From: Adineta ricciae
Taxonomy: Eukaryota > Rotifera > Eurotatoria > Adinetida > Adinetidae
NCBI GenBank assembly: GCA_905250025.1
Contig: CAJNOJ010000182.1
Span: 1 to 64,000, forward strand
Length of the DNA stretch: 64,000 nt
Direction: 5' to 3'
Of the stretch, positions 10,298 through 20,480 are shown piece by piece. The translations under genes and the position numbers were made by a program. The notes beneath the pieces are model-generated. The model did not search any database. It was not told the origin of the DNA and worked only from the letters and a program-made list of their open reading frames with translations. Each line of letters opens with the position of its first letter. The first letter of the stretch is position 1.

Positions 10298-11141
10298 CTA
10301 TCGAACACGATCTGTATTTCGATAACTGCAATTATCACGTAATGAATCATTATGAGTTTTGTATTCCATCGGACCTGAAGAATACGAAATTAATCGTCGT
10401 TGAATTATTTATTGTCGAAACTTACAATCTTGTGGTAGATTAAGTACTTTCTTCATTGTTTCTTTAATTCTTTGTGTAACTGTTTGATTGTTTGCCGTTT
10501 TTGTCCAGATACTAATCAGATCTTCTTGTGGTCGAATCGAACAAACAATACCACAGATTTCCTTTCCGACACTAAATTGTTCACCGATAACAGCCAAAAC
10601 AAGTAATTCCCAGAGACGCGTTGATAGACCTTTCTTCAATCGTAAAATCCATTTTCCACCAAGACGATTGCCTTCTTCTTCCCACATTGGCTTGAGATTT
10701 TCTTTAAACAAGTGGACATCACTGAAATACGAGAAGACGACAAGTTCAATCGCAAATGATAATGATGATCCTACCTGTAGAGTGGAAGATCGGCTGGAAA
10801 CTTCATATGATCATAGTAGCACCAGAATTCTTCTATTGAACCAAATGTGCCTGTGTGAACAAGACGAAGTCATTCAAAAAAACAGCGTCAAAATCACGTT
10901 GCGAAAACAAACCGAGTTTTTTCAGACAAGAATCATAATTAACTGCACTATTGCGAAACGTCGTTGGTCGATGTGTGTACCAGAATGTCCAACGGCCTTC
11001 CAGTAAATGGAAAGGACTATCACTATTACTAATATTATTGACATCTTTTGTTGGTGAAGAGGTATTTTCCGTTTTATCTGTTGTCTCCAAGGCAATTTCT
11101 TCATCACTGGCAGCATTGTTTATGGAAGTAGTTGTTGTCAT
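10298..11141 (-). CDS. EIF4E2: eIF4E2/4EHP-like mRNA cap-binding protein (4 exons)
   Basis: Exons 10913-11141, 10775-10850, 10426-10721 and 10298-10374 with introns of 62, 53 and 51 nt encode 225 aa. A Ser/Thr-rich leader (1-42) precedes the eIF4E fold. Family blocks include RWTFWYTHRP, LFKENLKPMWE, GGKWILRLKKG, IGEQFSVGKEICG and ISIWTKTANNQ. Tyr69 and Trp115 occupy the positions of 4EHP Tyr78/Trp124; a Tyr rather than Trp at the first site marks class II eIF4E (4EHP). Such proteins bind the m7G cap but repress translation because they bind eIF4G poorly. It is the most upstream member of the five-gene minus-strand cluster. An acceptor-like CTACAG lies 29 nt before the ATG. Confidence 0.93.
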
Positions 11142-11485
11142 TGTTTTTGTTACAAAAAATTAGAGTTCAACTGTAGAGTAGAAGCAAATTAAAATGAAAC
11201 GGTGGAAGATGAAGCAATAGGGATAAAATTCAAACGTTTACAATTGGTGAACTGCTTTCAACCATTTACAAAGAAGGAGGTTTTATCGTATTATTTCTCA
11301 CACGACATCTGTTGAGTAAACGAATGTTTTTTCTCTGTATAATTTATTGAAGATTCTGAAAATGAACAAAAACAAGTGTTAAAGAAAAAGCTTTGTTGTG
11401 ATTAAAATAAGTATTAAATGAGCAAAACGATAACTCAAATAAAATTAAAGCATAAAATGTACGTATATGAATAAAGTAAAGAGGA
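11142..11485. other. Intergenic region
   Basis: Between the start of eIF4E2 and the end of Ser/Thr-rich gene A (both minus). It should contain the promoter of the eIF4E2 cluster. No clear TATA was seen. Confidence 0.5.
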
Positions 11486-14250
11486 TTAATAACCGTAGAG
11501 TTCAACTTCACTATATGAAACGTAAGGACTGCTTGCTCTCTTGGTAACAACGGTAAAGCGATAACCAGGAAGTGCCTTCGGTGACGAGATATATACAAAA
11601 TTACCAAACGAAGAACGATTTGAAATGCTTGCTACACCTGCCGTACCAGAATAGAGAGGTGTCCAACTACTGCAATTCAATGCACTGACACAATCAGTTC
11701 CTTCTACTATAACGTACGACGGATCGGCGCTAGCTATCACACCGGGAGCAAATCGAAATTTGCTCAGCGTCGTCTGACAGCGAGTAATAGTAAAAAAGAA
11801 ACCTGTGTTCAAACCAGCATCGCTGTCTGATCCTGTATCATTGTAACCACCCCGGCTTGAATAGCTGGTATTGAAGTTTTTATCGAATAATTTATCAGCT
11901 CCCTGACCCGTTACGTATGTTCCAATACCCGATGCAGCTTCTGTAGCAAGCGAGCTCGTTCCACCTATTTCTGTTCCCCACAGAGGTTCTAATGATCCTG
12001 GTTTGAGCGTTAGCAGCACCGATGAATCTACACGAAACGGACAATCAAACTCTTCTGTTTCCTCTCTCTCCGCAATATATCACTTACTTGCTGATCCATT
12101 TGCTGCAGTTCCTGTGTAATTTGTATATCCAAATAGTTGAACTTCACTGTAACTAACAAGATTACTTGCACCTCGCTTACTTGTTATCAAAAAGCGGTAG
12201 CTACTGTAAATAGCCGTGTTGGAGACCGGTTGATATTCCCCGTACGTTGCACTTGCAGCTCGCAAATCGAGACCCGATGATCCATTATATAGTGATGTCC
12301 AGTTAGCACAAGACGAAAGAGTATCACAACTAGTTCCTTCAATGGTGATAGTCAGCGGATCGCTCTGTGTAGTGTCGTTAGCACAGGCAAACCGAAATCC
12401 GATGAGTACAGGTTGACATTGTGATACAGTGACATAGAAGCCGGTATGGACACCAGCGACAGTATCATTGCTGGTAGAATTGCCATAACTACTGAATTCC
12501 GATGTGAGATTGCCGTCAAACAGATTACTAACTGGGTTGGTCGAAGGATAAGTACCAGCAGATGAACCTTGCGTTGCCAACGTACTGACTCCTCCCATGA
12601 ATGTATTCCACAAGGGCTGGGCCGTGTCCGGTAAAACATCCAATTGCGTTGGCAAAACTAAACACGACTACAGATAGGGAAAGTATATACATTTTTCAAA
12701 AACTCACCAATGGTTGTGGTTGTCGTAGTACTTGTGCTCGATGTTGACGATGAGGTTGATGACGTCGACGTTGACGAAGTGGACGATGATGATGTGGATG
12801 TGGACGTTGTCGAAGTGGAACTAGTTGACGTGGAGCTGGTGCTACTGCTCGTGCTCGACGTAGAAGTCGAGCTGGTCGATGTTGATGTGGTACTTGTGCT
12901 GGACGTTGATGTTGACGAAGTTGATGTCGAACTTGTAGTTGATGTGGAAGTGGACGAGCTGGATGTGGAAGTGGATGTGGTTGAGGTAGAGCTTGATGTG
13001 CTTGATGACGAGCTGGTACTTGTACTGGACGTCGATGTTGACGAAGTTGAAGTTGATGAAGTCGATGTCGAACTAGTGCTACTGCTGGTGCTTGACGTAG
13101 AAGTCGAACTGGTGGATGTTGACGTCGACGAAGTTGAAGTTGATGAAGTCGATGTCGAACTAGTGCTACTGCTAGTGCTCGACGTAGAAGTCGAACTGGT
13201 GGATGTTGATGTCGACGAAGTTGAAGTTGATGAAGTCGATGTCGAGCTGGTACTTGACGTAGAACTGGAGGAGCTGGATGATGAAGTGGACGTGGTTGAG
13301 GTAGAGCTTGAACTGGTGGACGTCGAGCTAGTACTTGTACTGGATGTTGACGTGGTTGCAGTTGATGTAGTGCTCGTAGTTGTGGTTGAAGTTGTCGAAC
13401 TGGTCGAAGAGGTGGACGTGGTTGAAGTAGAACTTGTGCTAGTTGATGTCGAACTGGTGCTGGTGCTGGAGGTCGACGTGGTCGCAGTTGATGTAGTGCT
13501 CGTAGTTGTGGTTGAAGTTGTTGAACTGGTCGAAGAGGTGGACGTGGTTGAAGTAGAACTTGTGCTAGTTGATGTCGAACTAGTGCTGGTGCTGGAGGTC
13601 GACGTCGTTGCCGTTGTTGAGGTGGTACTAGTGCTGGTGGTCGACGTAGAAGTTGAAGTAGTCGAAGTTGTCGAAGTTGTCGAGGTAGTACTAGTGCTGG
13701 TGGTCGACGTAGAAGTTGAAGTAGTTGACGTTGTCGAAGTTGTCGAGGTAGTACTAGTGCTTGTGCTGGATGTGGACGTCGACGATGTTGAGCTGGTGGA
13801 GCTCGTTGAAGTGCTGGTGGTGCTGGTGCTGGATGTGGATGTTGATGAAGTTGATGATGTCGACGTGGTGGAAGTACTAGTAGTGCTTGTGCTGGACGTC
13901 GATGTTGTTGACGTACTGCTGGTACTTGAGGTGGATGTGGATGTAGTTGCAGTTGTGGTCGTCGCAGTAGTTGTGGTAGACGTGGTGCTGGTAGTTGTTG
14001 TTGAAGTAGTATAGTGATCGTGACTTACGAGGATTGGCACTAAGAGTGTAATCGTAAATACAACCATACCAAATACACCGACGAGACCCAGGAGTACTTT
14101 TGCTCGTCGACTCCTAATATAAAGAAAAACAAGAATAGATCCAGGCATGATTACTAGTACTCACCATCCTGCATGAGTTACTGGGACCAAATGATTTGGA
14201 CTGACCGATGGATTCATTGGAGCAAGATTGATTTCTTCAGCACCTGGCAT
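11486..14250 (-). CDS. Ser/Thr-rich type II membrane protein with two F5/8C-like domains (gene A)
   Basis: Exons 14165-14250, 12708-14113, 12088-12657 and 11486-12027 (introns 51, 50, 60 nt) encode 867 aa. Residues 1-34 are cytosolic and end in WSRRAKV. Residues 35-58 are one membrane span with no signal peptide. Residues 63-497 are an almost pure S/T stalk, likely heavily O-glycosylated. Two exons then encode two copies of a ~180-190-aa domain with discoidin (F5/8 type C)-like features: an LFDG segment near the start and SYRF...VSYSEVQLFGY at the end. The family usually binds glycans or lipids at the cell surface. An acceptor-like TTTGCAG lies 20 nt before the ATG. The domain assignment is by pattern and is less certain than the topology. 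Paralogues follow at 16-19 kb and 20.5-23.5 kb. Confidence 0.8.
12720..14030 (-). repeat. Degenerate Ser/Thr codon repeat array of gene A
   Basis: About 1.3 kb of imperfect trinucleotide-type repeats (ACN, AGY, TCN codons) encoding the stalk. A longer duplicated block is visible at about 13335-13470 and 13470-13605. The periodicity is looser than in the related arrays at 17.5-18.9 kb and 20.6-22.0 kb. Confidence 0.85.
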
Positions 14251-16036
14251 AAATATATACGCAGTATTGTCTGCAAAGAAATACAGACATAATATTGTGT
14301 TTTCCTCTTCTTCTCAAAAACAAAAGAGCGGTATCTCAGAAACGACAAGAAGCAATTCTCTTTACCATCATTCACTTAAAATCTTTTTTTTTCTCTCTCT
14401 CTCTCTCAGAAGAATAAATAATTATGTTCAGATGATAAACGAGTTTCTTTTGTCGCTAGGAGAAAAAGTTTCACAAGTATGTTTTCGTTGCTAACTGAAT
14501 TAACCGACGTAACTTCTGATATGAGAGGACGTACCTTTCAGTGAATTGTTTTTCTCTTTTCCAACTCACACGTCAGCATATTACATCTATAGAAGAAGAA
14601 AGAACATTTGAAAATATCATAATTTACTAAGTGTGTTATTTGCTTGTCCTAGTCGTTCATCTAAATAAATGGAAAAGTGTTTGAAGGAAAGTATTCTACG
14701 TTAGAAGGTGTTGATAAGCACTTTATTCAAAATAAAGCTTTCGCTTATATTTACTAAAACATTATCAAAGCAAATCTCATCTACTTTAATTATATCCGTT
14801 AGAAATTATGAAAAAATGATGTTTTGTCGTTGTTCTTAATAAGAAACAATCGAAGTCCACAGACAACTAACCATCTCGTTTAACAAGAGGACTACTGCTA
14901 ATTGGAAGGTAGAGCACCTAATATACTGAAATAGAATATTTCCACATCGATGTGTCTCTTCTTTCTCTGTCTCTTTTCAAACATTTTTCCTGTTTACAAA
15001 AAAAACAAAAGTCGTTGCTAAAAAACATTCTCTCAAATGAATTCATACGAATAAAAATAATTTGTTGTCAACGTAAAACCTTTGCGACGTCGTACTGCTA
15101 AATTTGTCTGAAAGAGACGCATGAAATCCTCACGGCTTTACATCAAACAAGATAGGAATGACAGGAGTTTCTGTAGAACGCGTTTTCTTAATTAAAACAA
15201 TAATAACAGCAGACGGAGTTTTCCAAGAATGGTAAAACTACACTATCTTTTCCAATTATTTCACAGTTATCAATTTAAGAACACCGATATGAAGAATATC
15301 ATCTAATTGCTATACAACTAACGAATTCATCGTAACTCGTTCTAGTTTCTTCTATCTACTCCAAGATGATTAGTGCCATTGCAGAAAATTGATAATGAAA
15401 AGTGTTTCCTTCAAACACATTTGTTTAATTGAAATAGAAGCTCGTTTCTAACGATATTTTCTTGAAAAAAAAAACATTGTAAAAATGAAACTTCGCAATA
15501 TCTATAATTATAGATGTGTTTTTTCTTTTTTCTTCTAAAAGAAAAATAATCATCGCAGAAAGACAAACGGAACTCTTCCTCTCTTTTTGTGTCAGTCCAT
15601 ATCAAAGGAAGTAGCTATTGCACGTCAAAGTCGCATATTAGTTTTTATGTTACACTCCCGTCTCGTTCGGTTTGTCTGACAACTCACATTGTCTTTTATG
15701 AATCCATTCACTAAGAATAAAAAGAGAAAAAACTATCCTTTAAAAACATAATGATATCTTATAATATTAGTTAATTGTAATTATTTCTTTGTAACATGTA
15801 AAGTTGATTTATCACATTCATCTTGATGATATATGATGATGTATGACTGCTTTTCTTCAAGTTTATTAAGAATTAAGAAAACAAGTGTTCGAGTAGGCAA
15901 TGCAGTGAGAATAAATGGTCAGGAAGCGAAACAAAAAAGCTTGAAATGTTTATGTATAAGATTAGGATTTAAAAAACATTTTTTTATAACTATTCATCAT
16001 AGTTATCGAATTGCTAATTCAAAAGGATAAAAACCA
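14251..16036. other. Intergenic region
   Basis: 1.8 kb AT-rich stretch between gene A and gene B of the Ser/Thr-rich family. It contains a (CT)n tract at about 14391-14408. Short ORFs here are lysine/phenylalanine-rich and look random. No RNA gene or transposon was recognised. Confidence 0.5.
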
Positions 16037-18930
16037 TTAATAACCGTAAAGATCAACTTCACTATATGATACATAAGGACTGCTGCCCTTTTTACCCATA
16101 ATAGTGAAACGATAACTTGGGTACGCATGGGGCGAAGATATGATTTGCCAATCACCGTATGTACTACGGTTGGCAATAGATAATAATCCAGTCGGACCAT
16201 CATATATGAGTGCCCAGTCGGTACAGTTCAATGCAGTAGTACAACTCGTTCCTTCTACAGTGACGTTAGTCGGATCGGCAGAGGCACCCGCTATACCCGT
16301 AGCAAATCGAAATTTGCTCAGTGTTGTTTGACAACGTGCAATGGTGAAAAAGAAACCCGTGTTCAGACCAGCATACTTATTCGATGCGTTTGAATAACCA
16401 CGACTTGTATATCTCGAGGTAGTATCGCCGTCAAATAACTTGTCCGGCCCTTGATTATTGCTATATACTCCCACACCCGATGAACCTTGGGTTGCGAGTA
16501 AACTTGGTTGGTTTAGTGTCGAATTCCATAAAGCTTCTATTGATCCTGACTTGATTGTTAGCGGTACCGACGAATCTACACACAACAGATACTCCAATTC
16601 TTCACTTTTTTTTCTCTCCAAAATCTATCACTTACTTGCTGATCCACTCGATGAACTTCCTGTGTAATTCGTGTATCCAAACAGTTGCACTTCACTGTAA
16701 CTCACAAGACTGCTTTTGCCACGCTTATTTGTTACCAAAAAGCGATAGCTATCAAAAGTCGCCATATTGGAAATGGCTTGATATTCACCGTACATTGGAC
16801 TTGCGGTTCGCGAACTGAGACCCGACGGTCCCCTGTATAGCTGTGTCCAATTGGTACACGTTGATAGATCATCACAATTAGTTCCTTCAATAGTGATGTC
16901 AATTGGATCACGTTGTATACTGTTATTAGCACAGCCAAACCGAAATCCGATGAGCACCGCATTACACTGTGCAACAGTAGCATGAAATCCTGTATTGAGG
17001 CCAGCAATAGAATCAGAGACACTGGAATTACCACGGCTGCTGAATCGACTTGACAGACTATCGTCGAAGAGGTTAGCAACTGGTTCAGAACTAACATAAG
17101 TGCCGACGCCAGTGCCAGCCGCCGCCACAGTACTAATTCCATTAGCAGATGTATTCCATAAAGACTCTGCGGTATCCACCACAACATCCAATTCCGTTGG
17201 TAAGGCTAGAACACAAAGCAAAACTTATATACATCAAACACTAACACTGCATCCAAACTCCATTTCGCGCCAGTTTCTATTCTATTTTTCTACGACGCGC
17301 CTCAGCATTATCAACATTTTGCAGATGCTATTTTCTCCCCGCAGATTTCTTATAAACCATACCTATATTCTCTACAAGCCTTTTGCATTTACAAAAGGTT
17401 TCCCCACACGCTCTCCCGGAAAACATACAGCGACTGGCACTCAGCATATTAGCCTACTTTTCCTTATTACACATTTATCCTTCCCAATTCGAACAATCTA
17501 CATAGGTGCACCAAACACTGATCACTTATCATGCATTACCAGTAGTGGTACTACTTGTTGACGATGTGCTACTCGAACTGCTCGTTGTGTCTGTGGTGCT
17601 GGTTGAGGTACTCGTACTCGAAGTACTGGTAGTGTCCGTAGTGCTAGTCGAAGTGCTGGTAGTTGATGAGCTAGTTGTGTCAGTGGTACTAGTTGAGGTG
17701 CTGGTACTCGAAGTACTCGTAGTATCGCTAGTGCTAGTGGATGTACTGGTACTTGATGTGCTAGTGGTATCGGTAGTGCTAGTCGAAGTACTGCTACTTG
17801 ATGTGCTAGTTGTGTCAGTGGTGCTAGTTGAGGTACTTGTGCTTGAAGTACTGGTGGTATCGGTAGTGCTAGTGGATGTACTGCTACTGGATGTGCTAGT
17901 TGTGTCAGTGGTGCTAGTTGAGGTACTTGTACTTGAAGTACTGGTGGTATCGGTAGTGCTAGTGGATGTACTGGTACTCGAAGTACTAGTTGTGTCAGTG
18001 GTGCTAGTTGAGGTACTTGTACTTGATGTGCTAGTCGTGTCTGTAGTGCTAGTTGAGGTACTAGTACTCGAAGTACTGGTGGTATCGGTAGTGCTAGTGG
18101 ATGTACTGCTACTGGATGTGCTAGTTGTGTCAGTGGTGCTAGTTGAGGTACTTGTACTTGAAGTACTGGTGGTATCGGTAGTGCTAGTGGATGTACTTGT
18201 ACTCGAAGTACTAGTTGTGTCAGTGGTACTAGTTGAGGTACTTGTGCTTGAAGTGCTGGTAGTATCAGTAGTGCTAGTTGAGGTACTTGTGCTTGAAGTA
18301 CTAGTGGTATCGGTAGTACTAGTGGATGTACTTGTACTCGAAGTACTGGTAGTATCAGTAGTACTAGTTGAGGTACTTGTACTTGATGTGCTAGTCGTGT
18401 CAGTGGTGCTAGTTGAGGTACTTGTGCTTGAAGTACTAGTGGTATCGGTAGTGCTAGTGGATGTACTGGTACTTGATGTGCTAGTGGTATCTGTAGTACT
18501 AGTCGAAGTACTGGTACTTGATGTGCTAGTTGTGTCTGTGGTGCTAGTTGAGGTACTTGTACTCGAAGTACTGGTGGTATCGGTAGTGCTAGTGGATGTA
18601 CTGGTACTCGAAGTACTAGTTGTGTCAGTGGTACTAGTTGAGGTGCTGGTACTCGAAGTACTGGTTGTGGCAGTGGTGCTGGTTGAGGTACTGGTACTCG
18701 AAGTGCTAGTGGTGTCTGTAGTACTAGTCGAAGTACTGCTACTGGATGAGCTAGTTGTGTCTGTCGTACTAGTCGTAGTGCTACTGCTAGAGGTGCTCGT
18801 AGTATCGGTAGTGCTAGTGGTTGTACTCGTACTCGAAGTAGTAGTAGTGTCGGTGGTACTAGTAGAAGTGGTGCTACTGGATGTACTAGTGGTACCTGTA
18901 GTGGATGTTGATGTACTGGTGGTGGATGTA
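16037..18930 (-). CDS. Ser/Thr-rich F5/8C-like paralogue, N-terminal exons not found (gene B)
   Basis: Three exons can be supported: 17540-18930 (S/T stalk, about 463 codons), 16636-17205 (domain 1) and 16037-16575 (domain 2). Domain 1 has the same 570-nt length as in gene A, and the intron between the domains is 60 nt in both genes, showing recent common descent. The intron before domain 1 is 334 nt instead of 50. The stalk is made of a 15-residue unit (TDTTSTSSTSTSTST). Upstream of 18930 there is a possible acceptor (CCTCAG), but no exon with the SRRAKV membrane anchor was found before gene C. The gene is therefore 5'-truncated, has a distant first exon, or is the 3' part of a larger gene including C. 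Confidence 0.65.
17550..18900 (-). repeat. 45-bp tandem repeat array (15-aa unit) in gene B
   Basis: About 29 copies of a 45-bp unit coding TDTTSTSSTSTSTST with synonymous drift. Blocks of two to four units are almost identical (for example around 17,860-18,200), pointing to recent unequal exchange or gene conversion. Confidence 0.9.
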
Positions 18931-20480
18931 CTGAGGACAGGCCGTGTATTACGTAGTCATATAGAGCAAGAATAGATACGGATCAATATATTCTTCAGAG
19001 GACATAGAAGTGATGATTGCTTAATATGTTGGCAATATGTTAACTTTTCTCTTGATAGCGTTAGTCAGTAAACCGCTTCGTAGAATAGAAGAGTTTCGAG
19101 TCGCTAGTGTTGAAGAAGCTATAATCCTGTGACTATGGTTGGATTGAGGTTTCTTGTTGCTCTAGTTGACAGAGACGCGTTTACTCTTGTATTTTGAACT
19201 AGTTTGCGTCCGCTCAAGGCAAATTGAACCATTGTGCTTTACTAAAACCTTCCACCTGGAACGGGGTCTTCTATTCTGCAAAGGGTTTTAGCAGATTTTC
19301 GAATGCAGAATAATTTGAGTGGATATGATTTCTGAGATTTTTGTGTGCATGCATACTGCTGTGTTGGAAGCCACAAAACAGAAGAGATCATATTCTTCTA
19401 CCGAATAAAGCAATACCGTAACAGCGCAGTGATGTGAACGGCAACACCATCGAGGGAAATCATTGACAGTAATGCACACATCACTCATGCTGGGTATTAT
19501 GCAATAGTCAAAAGATTTTTTACGGTGGTGAAGTGTACTGTGCTGTTTTCAACAGGTAAATGATGACTCATTTAACCTTGAATTGTGTCATTTGTCATCA
19601 TGAAAACGAAATAGGGCCCATATTATTTTTCAATAACCATGGTGGACTGAGTTACTGTTTATTACAACTAGTATCCAAAAATATTGATTTGTAAATTTTT
19701 TTCGATTTGCGAATAATTTATACACGGTATCAGGGGAGCTCGGAAGCCGTCGCTAAGCTTTCGAAATGATGAGTCAAAGTCTTAACGTCCGCCATAAAGT
19801 TCCTTTTTCCTCGAAAGTCAGATTATAGCGTTACAATGCGTTCAGCAATGTGAGAAGCAAAGAAGACGACATATAAAACACACAACCATACAACATGGTT
19901 GGTTCATTGAAATGTTCCCTGTCTATTAGCGCTTAATTGGTGATGCACTCTATTGGTTTGCAGTTCATTCCTAATGCAATCAGTGAATAATTGTGACAAT
20001 CAGAGATGCCGAGAAAACATGTTTCTCTTTCAACTGTTTCTCTCTTGATCAGAACGCCGAAACGAACCAATAGGATAAGAGGAAATATTTCTGTATAGAT
20101 AGCGCTACAGACATACGTCCACATACTAGAAGCTTGTGCACTGATAGAGTTCTATTACATGTGTCTCTAACAGCATTTGGTTAATATAAGATTTTTTCGC
20201 TCTATGAAATCATACGCGATTTTGAATCGTACTTACATGTTCGAGACAATCTCTGGCGATTGAACTGTTTTTCTTTTCCTAAGCAAGTGACATTTTTCAA
20301 TTTGATTTCATCGACACGTTCTCCGACAATTCCATCTGCCTATTGCTTTTTCTCATGTCACTTGCCGATATTATTACTAGCAGGCACGAAAAACTAAGCC
20401 CATGGAACACCGTGAAATATTTTGCCTAATTCTATAGAAGGTAAGCTGTCGAAAAAGATCTAAAGGCGCGCATCTATCGC
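18931..20480. other. Gene-free spacer between Ser/Thr-rich genes B and C
   Basis: About 1.55 kb. No match to the conserved first two exons of the family was found on either strand, and there is no convincing ORF, inverted repeat or RNA gene. Composition is more balanced than the other spacers. It could be an intron, an insertion, or the remnant of lost exons of gene B. Confidence 0.5.

Noticed and set aside
10488-11006. 172-codon plus-strand ORF
   Set aside because: Antisense of the eIF4E2 exons and introns; the minus-strand model matches a known family.
12710-14014. 434-codon plus-strand ORF rich in Val/Asp/Glu
   Set aside because: It is the antisense of the Ser/Thr stalk of gene A; the V/L/E/D pattern is a by-product of ACN/AGY/TCN codons.
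17506-18975. 489-codon plus-strand ORF of LVVSVVLVEV repeats
   Set aside because: Antisense shadow of the gene B stalk. The minus strand has splice junctions and domain exons homologous to gene A, the plus strand has none.
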